This document shows positions 43,321 to 51,288 of a DNA stretch of 64,000 nucleotides, piece after piece; the first letter of the stretch is position 1, and each line of letters starts with the position of its first letter. This DNA comes from Undibacter mobilis (lineage in GTDB: Bacteria > Pseudomonadota > Alphaproteobacteria > Rhizobiales > Xanthobacteraceae), in NCBI RefSeq assembly GCF_003367195.1, contig NZ_QRGO01000001.1, forward strand, positions 2,466,501-2,530,500. The letters run 5' to 3'. The translations under genes and the position numbers were made by a program. The notes beneath the pieces are model-generated. The model had not been told where the DNA came from. It searched no databases and saw only the letters and a list, made by a program, of their open reading frames with translations.

Positions 43321-43676
43321 TGGCGGATCTCCTGTTGAGCGAGCAGGGTGCTGTAAACCTGCTTGGCGATGCCGATGCCGCCGGCCTTGGCGAAATTCTT
43401 GGCGTATTCGTCGGTGAGGAATGTGCGCCAAACGCCGGTCGCGCCCGCGCCGCCGAACGGGCCTTCGCCCTGAACGCCGGTGAACATCTGCTGGAACATG
43501 TTGTTGAGGAACACAGCCTCGAAGTCTTCCGACGTCTTCTTGGCGCGCGCCTTCATCTGCTCGGGCGTGAAGTGATAGCCCGACTTGCCCTTGACCGCGC
43601 CGGTCTGGCTCTTGAGTAGGTCAGTGGCCGATTGGCCGGGGACGGGGAGCGAGATGCCGCCGATGCCTGCGCTCAT
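43317..43676 (-). CDS. flgJ: Rod-binding protein, FlgJ N-terminal domain type (CheL-like)
   Basis: A 119-residue protein with the rod-binding motif SEDFEAVFLNNMFQQMFTGVQGEGPFGGAGATGVWRTFLTDEYAK. It corresponds to the N-terminal half of enteric FlgJ without the muramidase domain, as in CheL of Caulobacter. It helps rod assembly in the periplasm. Its ATG overlaps the stop of flgI, and its stop overlaps the next start, so the three genes are translated together. Confidence 0.88.
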   Translation of the reverse strand: MSAGIGGISLPVPGQSATDLLKSQTGAVKGKSGYHFTPEQMKARAKKTSEDFEAVFLNNMFQQMFTGVQGEGPFGGAGATGVWRTFLTDEYAKNFAKAGGIGIAKQVYSTLLAQQEIRQ

Positions 43677-44791
43677 CACATCACCTCGATGTCGGCCTGG
43701 ATGGCGCCGGACGACTTGATCGCCTGCAAGATGGCAATCATGTCGCGCGGGCCGATGCCCAGCGAGTTGAGGCCGTCGACCAGTTGCTGCAACGAAATGC
43801 CATCCCGCACCACGGCGAGTTGCTTGCCGGTTTCCTGAACGCCGATCCGCGTGCGCGGCACGACCACCGTCTGCGCGCCGCGGGGTGCGAACGGACCCGG
43901 CTGGCTGACCTGCGGCGTCTCGGTGATGGTGACGGTGAGGTTGCCCTGCGCCACCGCCACCATGGAGACGCGGACATCGCGGCCCATGACGATGATGCCG
44001 GAGCGCTCGTCGATGACGATCTTGGCAGCGGTATCGGGATCGATCTGCAACTGCTCGATCTCGGTGAGCAGCGAGATGACGTTGCCCTTGTACTGGTTCG
44101 GCACGGTGATGCCGACGGTGCCGGGATCGAGCGATTCCGCGGTCGGCACGCCGATGTAGTCGTTGATCGCCGCGGCGATGCGCTTGGCGGTCGTGAAATC
44201 TGGATTGCGCAGCGCCATGCGGAGCTGGTTCTGACGGTTGAGATTGAAGTCGATCTCGCGCTCGATCAGCGCGCCGTTGGCGATGCGGCCGACCGTCGGC
44301 ACGCCGCGCACGATCTTGGCGGCTTCGCCTTCGGCCTGGAAACCGCCGATCGCGAGCGAACCCTGCGCCACGGCATAGACATTGCCGTCGGCGCCGAGCA
44401 GCGGCGTGACCAGCAGCATGCCGCCCTGCAGACTTTTGGCATCGCCGAGCGAAGATACGGTGACGTCAATGCGCGTGCCCTGCGTGGCGAAGGCGGGCAG
44501 GTTGGCAGTGACCATGACCGCAGCAACATTGCCGGTGCGCAGAGTCTGGCCGCGGATATTGACGCCAAGGCGTTCCAGCATCGCCTGCAGCGATTGCCGG
44601 GTGAAAGGGATATTGTTGAGGGTGTCGCCCGAGCCGTTAAGGCCGACCACCAGGCCGTAGCCGATCAACTGGTTCTGACGCACGCCTTCGATATTGGCGA
44701 GGTCCTTGATGCGCGACGTCGCCCCGGCGTTTGCCAGGGTGAACAGGCTCAAGAGTGCCGCCACGAGGACGGTTCGGAACGTCGGCGTCAT
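43676..44791 (-). CDS. flgI: Flagellar P-ring protein
   Basis: A 371-residue periplasmic ring protein around the rod in the peptidoglycan layer. A signal peptide (cleavage near LANAGAT) is followed by SRIKDLANIEGVRQNQLIGYGLVVGLNGSGDTLNN, the family hallmark. GGGGAGCA lies before the ATG at 44791 (a GTG one codon upstream is possible). It is first in flgI-flgJ-flgN behind a sigma-54 promoter at 44831-44847. Confidence 0.95.
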   Translation of the reverse strand: MTPTFRTVLVAALLSLFTLANAGATSRIKDLANIEGVRQNQLIGYGLVVGLNGSGDTLNNIPFTRQSLQAMLERLGVNIRGQTLRTGNVAAVMVTANLPAFATQGTRIDVTVSSLGDAKSLQGGMLLVTPLLGADGNVYAVAQGSLAIGGFQAEGEAAKIVRGVPTVGRIANGALIEREIDFNLNRQNQLRMALRNPDFTTAKRIAAAINDYIGVPTAESLDPGTVGITVPNQYKGNVISLLTEIEQLQIDPDTAAKIVIDERSGIIVMGRDVRVSMVAVAQGNLTVTITETPQVSQPGPFAPRGAQTVVVPRTRIGVQETGKQLAVVRDGISLQQLVDGLNSLGIGPRDMIAILQAIKSSGAIQADIEVM

Positions 44792-44830
44792 CACTGCTCC
44801 CCAATGTGACGTTTGACTTGTCAGGAACGT

Positions 44831-44847
44831 TGCGAATGCCGTGCCAA
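44831..44847 (-). promoter_or_regulatory. Sigma-54 promoter of flgI-flgJ-flgN
   Basis: The minus strand reads TTGGCACGGCATTCGCA. The -24 GG and -12 GC are exactly 10 bp apart and the TGGCACG core is perfect. It lies ~40 bp upstream of flgI. Confidence 0.82.
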
Positions 44848-44943
44848 CCGAGGGGCATCTCTTAAGGCTCTGATACGACGTTGTTTTTAATTTCGGCGGG
44901 GGGTGCCGAGGGCCGCGCTTAACCCGGCAGTAACCGTACCGGT

Positions 44944-44958
44944 CGGCAAAAACTGCCG
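44944..44958. promoter_or_regulatory. Enhancer-like palindrome upstream of flgI / fliX
   Basis: CGGCAAAAACTGCCG has perfect arms CGGCA/TGCCG. It is 99 bp upstream of the flgI -24 element and 5 bp from a CtrA-like site facing fliX. Confidence 0.6.
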
Positions 44959-44963
44959 GGGCG

Positions 44964-44978
44964 TTTACGACCCATTAA
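44964..44978 (+). promoter_or_regulatory. CtrA-like site upstream of fliX
   Basis: TTTA-N7-TTAA followed by CCAT (GTTTACGACCCATTAACCAT). It lies ~95 bp before the fliX ATG and is almost identical in sequence and placement to the site upstream of flgB. Confidence 0.6.
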
Positions 44979-45073
44979 CCATGCGCGGCGCAGGTTCCAT
45001 GAAGTAATGGGGCGTTGTGCGTCGTAGCGCGGGCGGGGAGCGCTCGCGTCACCATGGGGATCACCAGAGCGCC

Positions 45074-45490
45074 ATGCGCATCACCGGAACGAACGCGGCC
45101 TCGCTATCGGCCTCACCCAGCGCGGCGCGCCGCGCTGGAGCGGGCGGCACCTTCAGCCTTTCCCAGTTTGAACAGCCTTCGACGCCGGCACCGACCACGG
45201 CGCTGCGGTCGGTCGCTGGCCTGGATAGTCTTCTCGCCTTGCAGGGTGTTGAGGACCCCACGGAGAAGAAGAAGCGGGCGGTCGCCCGGGGCCGGAAGGC
45301 GCTCGACGTTCTCGACGAACTGAAGCTCGGCATGATCGGCGGTGGCTCGCTCGATACCGCCACCATCGCCCGGCTCAAAGTGGCGGCCGAGGGTCTCACC
45401 GATGGCTCCGGCGACTCAGGTCTCGACGGCGTTCTCGCGGAGATCGACCTCCGCGTCGCGGTGGAACTCGCCAAAGTTGCCCGCCGCTAG
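45074..45490 (+). CDS. fliX: Flagellar assembly regulator FliX
   Basis: A 138-residue protein found only in alphaproteobacteria. The start MRITGTNAASLSASPSAARRAG and the helical core SLLALQGVEDPTEKKKRAVARGRKALDVLDELKLGMIGG match FliX. In Caulobacter FliX links assembly of the early flagellar structure to activation of FlbD, the sigma-54 activator. The start at 45074 is the family start. Its presence supports reading the palindromes near the sigma-54 promoters as FlbD sites. Confidence 0.88.
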   Translation: MRITGTNAASLSASPSAARRAGAGGTFSLSQFEQPSTPAPTTALRSVAGLDSLLALQGVEDPTEKKKRAVARGRKALDVLDELKLGMIGGGSLDTATIARLKVAAEGLTDGSGDSGLDGVLAEIDLRVAVELAKVARR

Positions 45491-45579
45491 CCGCGATCGC
45501 TAACCGGCGCCAGCCGCTCTTTCCCCCAAGTCATTGGACTTTCACAATTTTCTGGCAGTCCACCGGGGCTGCGAGGATA

Positions 45580-45608
45580 TTGTCGCGTTCCGTTGGTCAG
45601 TATATAAG
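45580..45608 (+). promoter_or_regulatory. Possible sigma-70 promoter of dksA
   Basis: TTGTCG and TATAAG are separated by 17 bp, ~100 bp upstream of the dksA start. Confidence 0.45.
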
Positions 45609-45707
45609 CCAGCGCACTCGGGAGGGGACTTCTCGCGGCACAAGAAAAGCGGCGCAAGAAACGGCCGGATACTAGCGGTCAAGAAGAACACGATGGGAGT
45701 CGGTGGG

Positions 45708-46121
45708 ATGTTGGCGAAAGTTAAGCCTTATCGGCCGTCCGATAAGGAGCCGTTCATGAATGAGCGCCAGCGCGAATACTTTCGCGCCAAGCTGCTGCAG
45801 TGGCGCGAGGATATCCTGAAGGAGGCCAAGGAGACACTTCAGCACCTCCAGGAAGAGAACCAGAATCACCCGGATCTGGCCGATCGGGCCTCGTCCGAAA
45901 CGGACCGTTCCATCGAGCTGCGGGCTCGCGATCGGCAGCGCAAGCTGATCTCCAAGATCGATGAAGCGCTGGGCCGCATTGAGGACGGCACCTACGGTTA
46001 CTGCGAAGAAACCGGTGAGCCGATCTCGCTACGCCGCCTCGAGGCGCGGCCAATTGCGACACTCTCGGTCGAAGCCCAGGAACGCCACGAACGCCGCGAA
46101 AAGGTCTATCGCGACGATTGA
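45708..46121 (+). CDS. dksA: DksA/TraR family RNA polymerase-binding regulator without zinc finger
   Basis: A 137-residue protein. The coiled-coil tip DLADRASSETDRS keeps the acidic/alanine residues that act in the RNA polymerase secondary channel with ppGpp. The zinc-finger region reads YGYCEETGEPISLRRLEARPIATLSVEAQ: three of the four zinc cysteines of E. coli DksA are replaced. This cysteine-poor form is known from other alphaproteobacteria. GGAG fits the ATG at 45708; an ATG five codons upstream is the alternative. Confidence 0.9.
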   Translation: MLAKVKPYRPSDKEPFMNERQREYFRAKLLQWREDILKEAKETLQHLQEENQNHPDLADRASSETDRSIELRARDRQRKLISKIDEALGRIEDGTYGYCEETGEPISLRRLEARPIATLSVEAQERHERREKVYRDD

Positions 46122-46147
46122 GCGATGTGCGGCTTTGGCCAAATCTG

Positions 46148-46184
46148 AAATTGCCCGGCTATCGCGCCGGGCAATTTGCTTTTG
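46148..46184 (+). terminator. Terminator of dksA
   Basis: The stem AAATTGCCCGG / CCGGGCAATTT is followed by GCTTTT, 27 bp past the stop. Confidence 0.9.
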
Positions 46185-46187
46185 AGC

Positions 46188-46650
46188 CTAGCGGCACGGA
46201 TGCCGGCGGCCGTCATATCCCATGTAAGTGCCGGATACGGGGTCAAACGAGCGGTAGCGCGAGAAGCAATAAGAGAGCCAATCGCCGCGCGGCCCGTAGG
46301 CGGGCCGCATCACCGGACCGTAGTAGCCCGGTGGATAGAATACCTGCGGGCCGTAGAACAAAGGCGGCGGGCCGCCGTAGTAATATTGATAATCGTAGCC
46401 ACGCGGGCCGTAGTAACGCGGTTGCGAGGCGATGATGCCACCGAGGATCAGGCCGGTGGCAATGCCGGCGGCGATTCCAGCGCCGCCGCGGCCACGGTGA
46501 CGAACATCAATGACATCGCTCACGGCCGCAGCCTTGAGCGCCGCGACGCTTGACGGGATTGTCGCAGTGGCCGGTGCCGATGAGCAGGGCGGCAAGACTG
46601 AGCATGGCCGTACAGCGGACGAAAAAAGCAGTCGCCATCGTAATCGCCAT
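46188..46650 (-). pseudogene. BA14K-like protein gene, apparently frameshifted
   Basis: The C-terminal half encodes a glycine/tyrosine/proline-rich region and the BA14K-type ending WLSYCFSRYRSFDPVSGTYMGYDGRRHPC. A perfect AGGAGG site and ATG at 46650 open a signal-peptide-like sequence (MAITMATAFFVRCTAML...LIGTG) in a frame that stops after ~47 codons. The BA14K part is in the +1 frame relative to it. One base gained near 46565-46575 would explain this. The long frame (ATG at 46673) instead begins MSHKEERPW without a signal peptide. Either a real frameshift or a sequencing error is possible. Confidence 0.6.
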
Positions 46651-46794
46651 GGACGTTCCTCCTTATGGCTCATACCTGCGTCTTCTAGCTGCACGGTAAT
46701 AGTCAGCTATGCGCAACGTTGCGCATTGACGCTGATCAAAGAGCGTGGGGACCGCACCGGCCCCGAATGACGGAGAACACCCTTCAGAAAAATA

Positions 46795-46831
46795 ACACGG
46801 CCCTCGGCAGGGGAGCTACCGAGGGCCGTGT
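46795..46831 (-). terminator. Terminator of the flgF-flgG-flgA-flgH operon
   Basis: The stem ACACGGCCCTCGG / CCGAGGGCCGTGT has A-rich sequence on its left (TTATTTTT on the minus strand). It lies ~100 bp past flgH. Confidence 0.88.
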
Positions 46832-46933
46832 CTTGATCGTTGTCACTTACGCTCGCGAGACGCAAAGACAACGCGGGAGCACTTGAAACCGTTTACGTCA
46901 CAGACTGACGCGACTGCCGCAGGGGAAATGCGG

Positions 46934-47680
46934 CTAGAACGGCAAGATCACATCCATCACTTGCTGGCCGTAGCGCGGCTGCTGCACGTCGCTGATTTGG
47001 CCGCGGCCGCCATAGGCGATGCGGGCCTGGGCGATCTTGGTGGAGTCGATGGTGTTGTCGCTTTCGATATCCTCGGGACGAACCACGCCGCCGACGATGA
47101 GTTCGCGGATCTCGAAATTGACCCGGATCTCCTGCTTGCCTTCGATGACCAGGTTGCCGTTCGGCAGGACCTGGATGACGACGCCGGCGACATTGGTGGA
47201 CAACGCTTCGGAGCGATCGACCGAGCCTTTGCCTTCGCTCGATGTCGTGGAGTCAGCCGTAAAGATACGGGTCGGCAGCATCGAATTGGTGATCGGCAGT
47301 TTGCTCTTGCCGAAGAAGTTATCGACGCCGGAGTCTTCCTTGTTGGCGCGGCTGCGCTTGGTATCGTTGGCGATGTTGGCCTTGTCGGTGATGTTGACCT
47401 TCACCGTAAGAATGTCGCCGACCTGATGGGCGCGCTGATCCTTGAAGAAGGCGCGCGAGCCGTTCCGCCATAGTGAGTTCGGATTGTAGGTCGCGGGCTG
47501 CGCCGCCGGCATCGGCATTTGCACCGGCTTGTAGCCGGCGCGCGTCGTCGGATTGTCGACCTCGGACAGCTTGGGCTGCTCGCCGATATTCTTCAACCTG
47601 TCGAATGCGGCACAGCCGCTCAACAGCGAGGTTGCAAGCGCCGCGAGAAGGGCGTGGCGGGTCAAGGTCAATATCCTCAT
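46934..47680 (-). CDS. flgH: Flagellar L-ring lipoprotein
   Basis: A 248-residue outer-membrane ring subunit. The lipobox LLSGC (Cys23) and the family blocks SLWRNGSRAFFKDQRAHQVGDILTVKVNI, LPNGNLVIEGKQEIRVNFE and VRPEDIESDNTI are clear. It is last in flgF-flgG-flgA-flgH, 79 bp after flgA. The start has a weak ribosome site. Confidence 0.95.
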   Translation of the reverse strand: MRILTLTRHALLAALATSLLSGCAAFDRLKNIGEQPKLSEVDNPTTRAGYKPVQMPMPAAQPATYNPNSLWRNGSRAFFKDQRAHQVGDILTVKVNITDKANIANDTKRSRANKEDSGVDNFFGKSKLPITNSMLPTRIFTADSTTSSEGKGSVDRSEALSTNVAGVVIQVLPNGNLVIEGKQEIRVNFEIRELIVGGVVRPEDIESDNTIDSTKIAQARIAYGGRGQISDVQQPRYGQQVMDVILPF

Positions 47681-47759
47681 CTCAACAGACTTTCACTCGT
47701 GTTCATCGATCCGACTGCACAAGCGATGGCGGCGCCGCCGCTCATCGCGATCTATTCGT

Positions 47760-48770
47760 TCAGGGGCCGGTTCCCGCGGCTGCCGGGAGGTTGGCGGCAA
47801 ACCGCGGGACCGTCGTCGACACCACCACATGGCCAGGGCCGACCACAACGCCCTGCACAGAACGCTTGGACTGTTCGTTGAGCACGGTGACGGTGTCACC
47901 TTCGGCGCCGGCCTCGGTGGCCTTGCCGCGCAAGGTCAGCGTCAGGCCGGGCGCTTCAAAGACGAGGGTCACCATCTGGCCACGCTGCACGATTTCGGGC
48001 CGGGTCAGATCGGCACTGCGCAGCGGCTGGCCGGGACGGATGACGCTGCGTGCAGCCATGCCGATGGCGCGCTCGATGCCGACGATGGCGTCGCGGCCAA
48101 CTTCGGCACGCGGTCGGCGTTCAACCTGGAGATCCGCGGCTCTCAGCACGGCGCCGCGATCGACCGAGTGTGACACCATGACCACCTCCGCGGTGGCATA
48201 GGCGCGGCCGGACAGACGCAGGAGACCGCGCTGCGTTGCGCCGGTCGGGATTTCAAGCGTTGCATCGAAACGGCTGCTGCGCGCGTCATAGGAGAGGCGG
48301 GCGATGGCGATGTCGCCGCGCGATGACGGATCGACCTGGATGGCGCGCGGATCGCGGTCGAAGGTGACGGTGATGTCGGCGGCCGGACCGGCATTGAATC
48401 GGCTCGACACGGCTTCGGCAAGGCTGCGCTCGATTTCCGAAATCGGAATCTCGCGGGCGGCGCGCGTTACGGTGATCTCGGTGGCGCCGCCGGTGTCGAA
48501 GCCGACCAAAGCGTGCGGCCGCACCGCTTCGACCACCGCGGCGACCGGCACGGTGCCGGTGGTGCCGAGATCGGGCGCGCGGAAGATGGCAACATCGGCA
48601 ACGATGCCGGCGTTGTCGATCAAATCGCCGATGCGCACGATGTTGGCGTTGACCGTGACATGCGTTTTGAGCTGCGGCCGCGCCGGCTCGGCCGACTGCG
48701 CCGAGGCTGCTGCGATACCGATGCCGAGCGTTGCGGTGACTGCGACGATGCGGAGGGCGGTGGCGATCAT
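47760..48770 (-). CDS. flgA: Flagellar P-ring assembly chaperone FlgA
   Basis: A 336-residue periplasmic protein with a signal peptide ending AAASAQ. The C-terminal SAF-like domain includes SVDRGAVLRAADLQVERRP and PGQPLRSADLTRPEIVQRGQMVTLVFEAPGLTLTLRGKA. FlgA helps FlgI polymerise. It is longer than enteric FlgA (~219) because of an N-terminal domain of ~130 residues. It begins 9 bp after flgG with GAGG upstream. Confidence 0.92.
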   Translation of the reverse strand: MIATALRIVAVTATLGIGIAAASAQSAEPARPQLKTHVTVNANIVRIGDLIDNAGIVADVAIFRAPDLGTTGTVPVAAVVEAVRPHALVGFDTGGATEITVTRAAREIPISEIERSLAEAVSSRFNAGPAADITVTFDRDPRAIQVDPSSRGDIAIARLSYDARSSRFDATLEIPTGATQRGLLRLSGRAYATAEVVMVSHSVDRGAVLRAADLQVERRPRAEVGRDAIVGIERAIGMAARSVIRPGQPLRSADLTRPEIVQRGQMVTLVFEAPGLTLTLRGKATEAGAEGDTVTVLNEQSKRSVQGVVVGPGHVVVSTTVPRFAANLPAAAGTGP

Positions 48771-48779
48771 GGCTTGACC

Positions 48780-49568
48780 TCAGCGCATCAGGTTGGAGGT
48801 GGCCGACAGCATCTGGTCGGCGGCGGAGATAACCTTGGCGTTCATTTCGTAGGCGCGCTGTGCGGCGATCAGGTCGGAGATTTCGCTCACCGCTTCGACG
48901 TTGGCCTGTTCGAGATTGCCCTGCTGCAGATCGCCGAAACCGTTGAGCTGCGGCGTGCCATTCTGCGGCGCGCCGGAGGCCGGCGTTTCCAGATACAGGT
49001 TGTCGCCGATGCCCTTGAGGCCGGCCTTGTTGATGAACATCGACAGTTCGATTTGGCCGACCTGGTTCTGGGTGGTCTGACCCGGCTGGGTCACCAGGAC
49101 CTGGCCTTGGGCGTTGATCGTCACACCGGTGGCGTTCTGCGGGATGGTAATGCCGGGCTGGATCAGGTTGCCGTTGGCGGTCACGATGCGGCCCTGCGCA
49201 TCAAGTTCGAACGAGCCGTCGCGGGTGTAGGCGGTCGAACCGTCGGGCATCGTCACCTTGAAGAAGCCTTCGCCGCGGATGGCGACGTCGTAGTCCTTGC
49301 CGGTCTGCGCCAGCGATCCCTGTGTCATGATGCGCGGCGTGCCGACAGTCTTGACGCCCGAGCCGAGCTCGATGCCGGCGGGCAGGACGTTGCCCTGCGA
49401 GGAGGTCTGGGCGCCGACGCGGCTCACATGCTCGTAAAGCAGATCCTGGAATTCAGCGCGCTGCCGCTTGTAGGCGGTGGTGCGCATGTTGGCGATGTTG
49501 TTGGAGATGACCTGGACGTTGAGTTCCTGGGCCATCATGCCGGTGGCGGCGGTGTGGAGGGCGCGCAT
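48780..49568 (-). CDS. flgG: Flagellar distal rod protein
   Basis: A 262-residue protein. MRALHTAATGMMAQELNVQVISNNIANMRTTAYKRQRAEFQDLLYEH and VEAVSEISDLIAAQRAYEMNAKVISAADQMLSATSNLMR are the FlgG terminal signatures. The size equals enteric FlgG (260). GAGGAG precedes the ATG. It follows flgF by 12 bp. Confidence 0.95.
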   Translation of the reverse strand: MRALHTAATGMMAQELNVQVISNNIANMRTTAYKRQRAEFQDLLYEHVSRVGAQTSSQGNVLPAGIELGSGVKTVGTPRIMTQGSLAQTGKDYDVAIRGEGFFKVTMPDGSTAYTRDGSFELDAQGRIVTANGNLIQPGITIPQNATGVTINAQGQVLVTQPGQTTQNQVGQIELSMFINKAGLKGIGDNLYLETPASGAPQNGTPQLNGFGDLQQGNLEQANVEAVSEISDLIAAQRAYEMNAKVISAADQMLSATSNLMR

Positions 49569-49580
49569 GGTCTAATCTCC

Positions 49581-50348
49581 TCAGGCCGGCACTTCGGCGA
49601 GCTTGTCGATCGCGGTGCGTCGCATGTCGCTTTGTTGCTGCATCATGTTCGCGACCTGGGTGTAGGTGCGCGTGATTTCGATCATGCGGGTCATCTCGAC
49701 CACGGAACGCACGTTCGATTTTTCGACCGAGCCCTGCACGAACTTCGATTGCGTATCAGGAATTGGCGTGGCGCCGTCCTTCAGCGCGAAGGTGCCGACG
49801 CCGGCCTTTTGCAGCATCGCGGGGTTGTCGAAGCCAACCATGCGCAATTTGCCGCGTTGCGATTCCTGGCCAGGATTGCCGGCGACCGCGACGCTGACGG
49901 TGCCGTCGCCGCTGATCTTGATGTTGACGTCATTCGGCTGGAACTGGATCGGACCGTTCTCGCCGAGGACGGGATAGCCTTCCGAAGTCACGAGCTGGCC
50001 GGTGTTGTCGACCAGGAAGCCGCCATTGCGGGTGTAGCGTTCGCCGCCCGGCGTCTGTACGGCGAAGAAGCCCTTGCCGTTGATAGCCACGTCGGTGGCG
50101 TTGCCGGTGCGCTCCATCGAGCCCGAGCTGAAGTCGGTCCAGGTGGCGCGGTCGCGCACGAACGAGACCTGCCGATCGCGGTTTGACATATTGTCGGACC
50201 GGGCGGTCTTGCCGATGAATTCCTCGAACACCGCGCCGTCGGCTTTGAAGCCTGAGGTGTTCACGTTGGCGATGTTGTTCGCCACCACATCGAGTTCGCG
50301 CCGGAGCACGACCTGACGCGATAGTCCGACCAGCAGCGTATTCTGCAT
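49581..50348 (-). CDS. flgF: Flagellar proximal rod protein FlgF
   Basis: A 255-residue rod protein: MQNTLLVGLSRQVVLRRELDVVANNIANVNTSGFKADGAVFEEF at the N-terminus and VEMTRMIEITRTYTQVANMMQQ at the C-terminus. GGGGAG precedes the ATG. It heads flgF-flgG-flgA-flgH and has a near-perfect sigma-54 promoter ~105 bp upstream. Confidence 0.93.
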   Translation of the reverse strand: MQNTLLVGLSRQVVLRRELDVVANNIANVNTSGFKADGAVFEEFIGKTARSDNMSNRDRQVSFVRDRATWTDFSSGSMERTGNATDVAINGKGFFAVQTPGGERYTRNGGFLVDNTGQLVTSEGYPVLGENGPIQFQPNDVNIKISGDGTVSVAVAGNPGQESQRGKLRMVGFDNPAMLQKAGVGTFALKDGATPIPDTQSKFVQGSVEKSNVRSVVEMTRMIEITRTYTQVANMMQQQSDMRRTAIDKLAEVPA

Positions 50349-50452
50349 CGGTCATCTCCCCTTGATCCCGACGAAGCCTGCCCTCCCGAGGCCGGTCCCG
50401 CCGTGTGGTGAAAGGACGGCTCTCCCAAGCTGCCCTTTCGCGGAAGAAGGAT

Positions 50453-50469
50453 TGCAGCCTCCGTGCCAA
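50453..50469 (-). promoter_or_regulatory. Sigma-54 promoter of flgF-flgG-flgA-flgH
   Basis: The minus strand reads TTGGCACGGAGGCTGCA. The -24 core is perfect and the -12 GC is exactly 10 bp from the GG. Confidence 0.85.
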
Positions 50470-50555
50470 GTCGGAATGTCATTATATTTCAATTACTTAA
50501 TTATTTTTAAGCCATAATTCGTAAGGCAAAAAACACCATAGTGGCCGATTTGGCC

Positions 50556-50570
50556 CGGCAATTCTTGCCG
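50556..50570. promoter_or_regulatory. Enhancer-like palindrome upstream of flgF
   Basis: CGGCAATTCTTGCCG is a perfect CGGCAA/TTGCCG palindrome 88 bp upstream of the flgF -24 element. Over 14 positions it differs by one base from the copy upstream of flgE. Confidence 0.65.
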
Positions 50571-50731
50571 CTTTGGGAACCCAAGAAAGGTTCTGTTAAC
50601 CATACCGCCACTAACGTGGCGCACCGACACCGATGGTGGCGGCGATGGGGCGGCTTGCCGGCGACGACACGGCGCGCAGGCCGGCGCCAAGCGCATTGCC
50701 CGACAATTTGTGAGGGGACAGGGGTCTTTAG

Positions 50732-51235
50732 ATGGCCAAGGCGAAAAAAGACGCGGAACCCGAGGCCGAAGGTGAAGAGGCCCCCAAGAAGAGCAAGCTA
50801 CCCTCGAAGAAGGTGATGATCATCGCAGCCGCGGCGCTGCTGGTCGTCGGCGGTGGCGGCTTCGGCGCCATGAAGATGATGGGCGGCAAGGACAAGCACG
50901 AGGAGCCCAAGAAGGAAGTGGTCAAGCCCGCAACCTTCGTCGATCTGCCGGACGTGCTGGTCAACCTCGCCAATTCCGGCGGCGAGCGCACTCAGTATCT
51001 CAAGGTGAAGGTTGTCCTGGAACTGCCAGACGCCGAGCTGGTGCCGAAGATCCAGCCGCTGATGCCGCGCGTGATGGACGCCTTCCAGACCTATCTGCGC
51101 GAATTGCGTCCCACCGATCTCGACGGCTCGGCCGGCCTCTACCGGCTCAAGGAAGAACTGACGCGCCGCGTCAATGTCGCGGTCGCGCCCAACAAGGTGA
51201 CCGCAGTTCTGTTCAAGGAAATCGTGGTCCAGTAG
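50732..51235 (+). CDS. fliL: Flagellar basal body protein FliL
   Basis: A 167-residue inner-membrane protein. A lysine-rich cytoplasmic N-terminus, one membrane helix (about residues 30-50, VMIIAAAALLVVGGGGFGAM) and a periplasmic domain ending NVAVAPNKVTAVLFKEIVVQ are visible. FliL sits by the stator and supports torque. It is first in fliL-fliM-DUF6468-motE. Confidence 0.92.
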   Translation: MAKAKKDAEPEAEGEEAPKKSKLPSKKVMIIAAAALLVVGGGGFGAMKMMGGKDKHEEPKKEVVKPATFVDLPDVLVNLANSGGERTQYLKVKVVLELPDAELVPKIQPLMPRVMDAFQTYLRELRPTDLDGSAGLYRLKEELTRRVNVAVAPNKVTAVLFKEIVVQ

Positions 51236-51288
51236 CGCGGCGCGCCACCGGACCACCGTAAGACAAGAAGCAGACGGCAAAGACGAGC

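Larger units (their letters stand above)
50349..50731. other. Divergent regulatory region between flgF and fliL
   Basis: 383 bp with no gene. It contains the flgF sigma-54 promoter (50453-50469), a TTAA-N6-TTAA pair at 50497-50510, a 15-bp palindrome at 50556-50570 and a lone TTAACCAT at 50596. The fliL promoter is not obvious; CtrA control through the TTAA half-sites is a guess. Confidence 0.6.

Noticed and set aside
50551..50572. Possible sigma-54 promoter for fliL (TGGCCCGGCAATTCTTGCC)
   Set aside because: The GG and GC elements are not separated by 10 bp. The same bases form the palindrome assigned to flgF.
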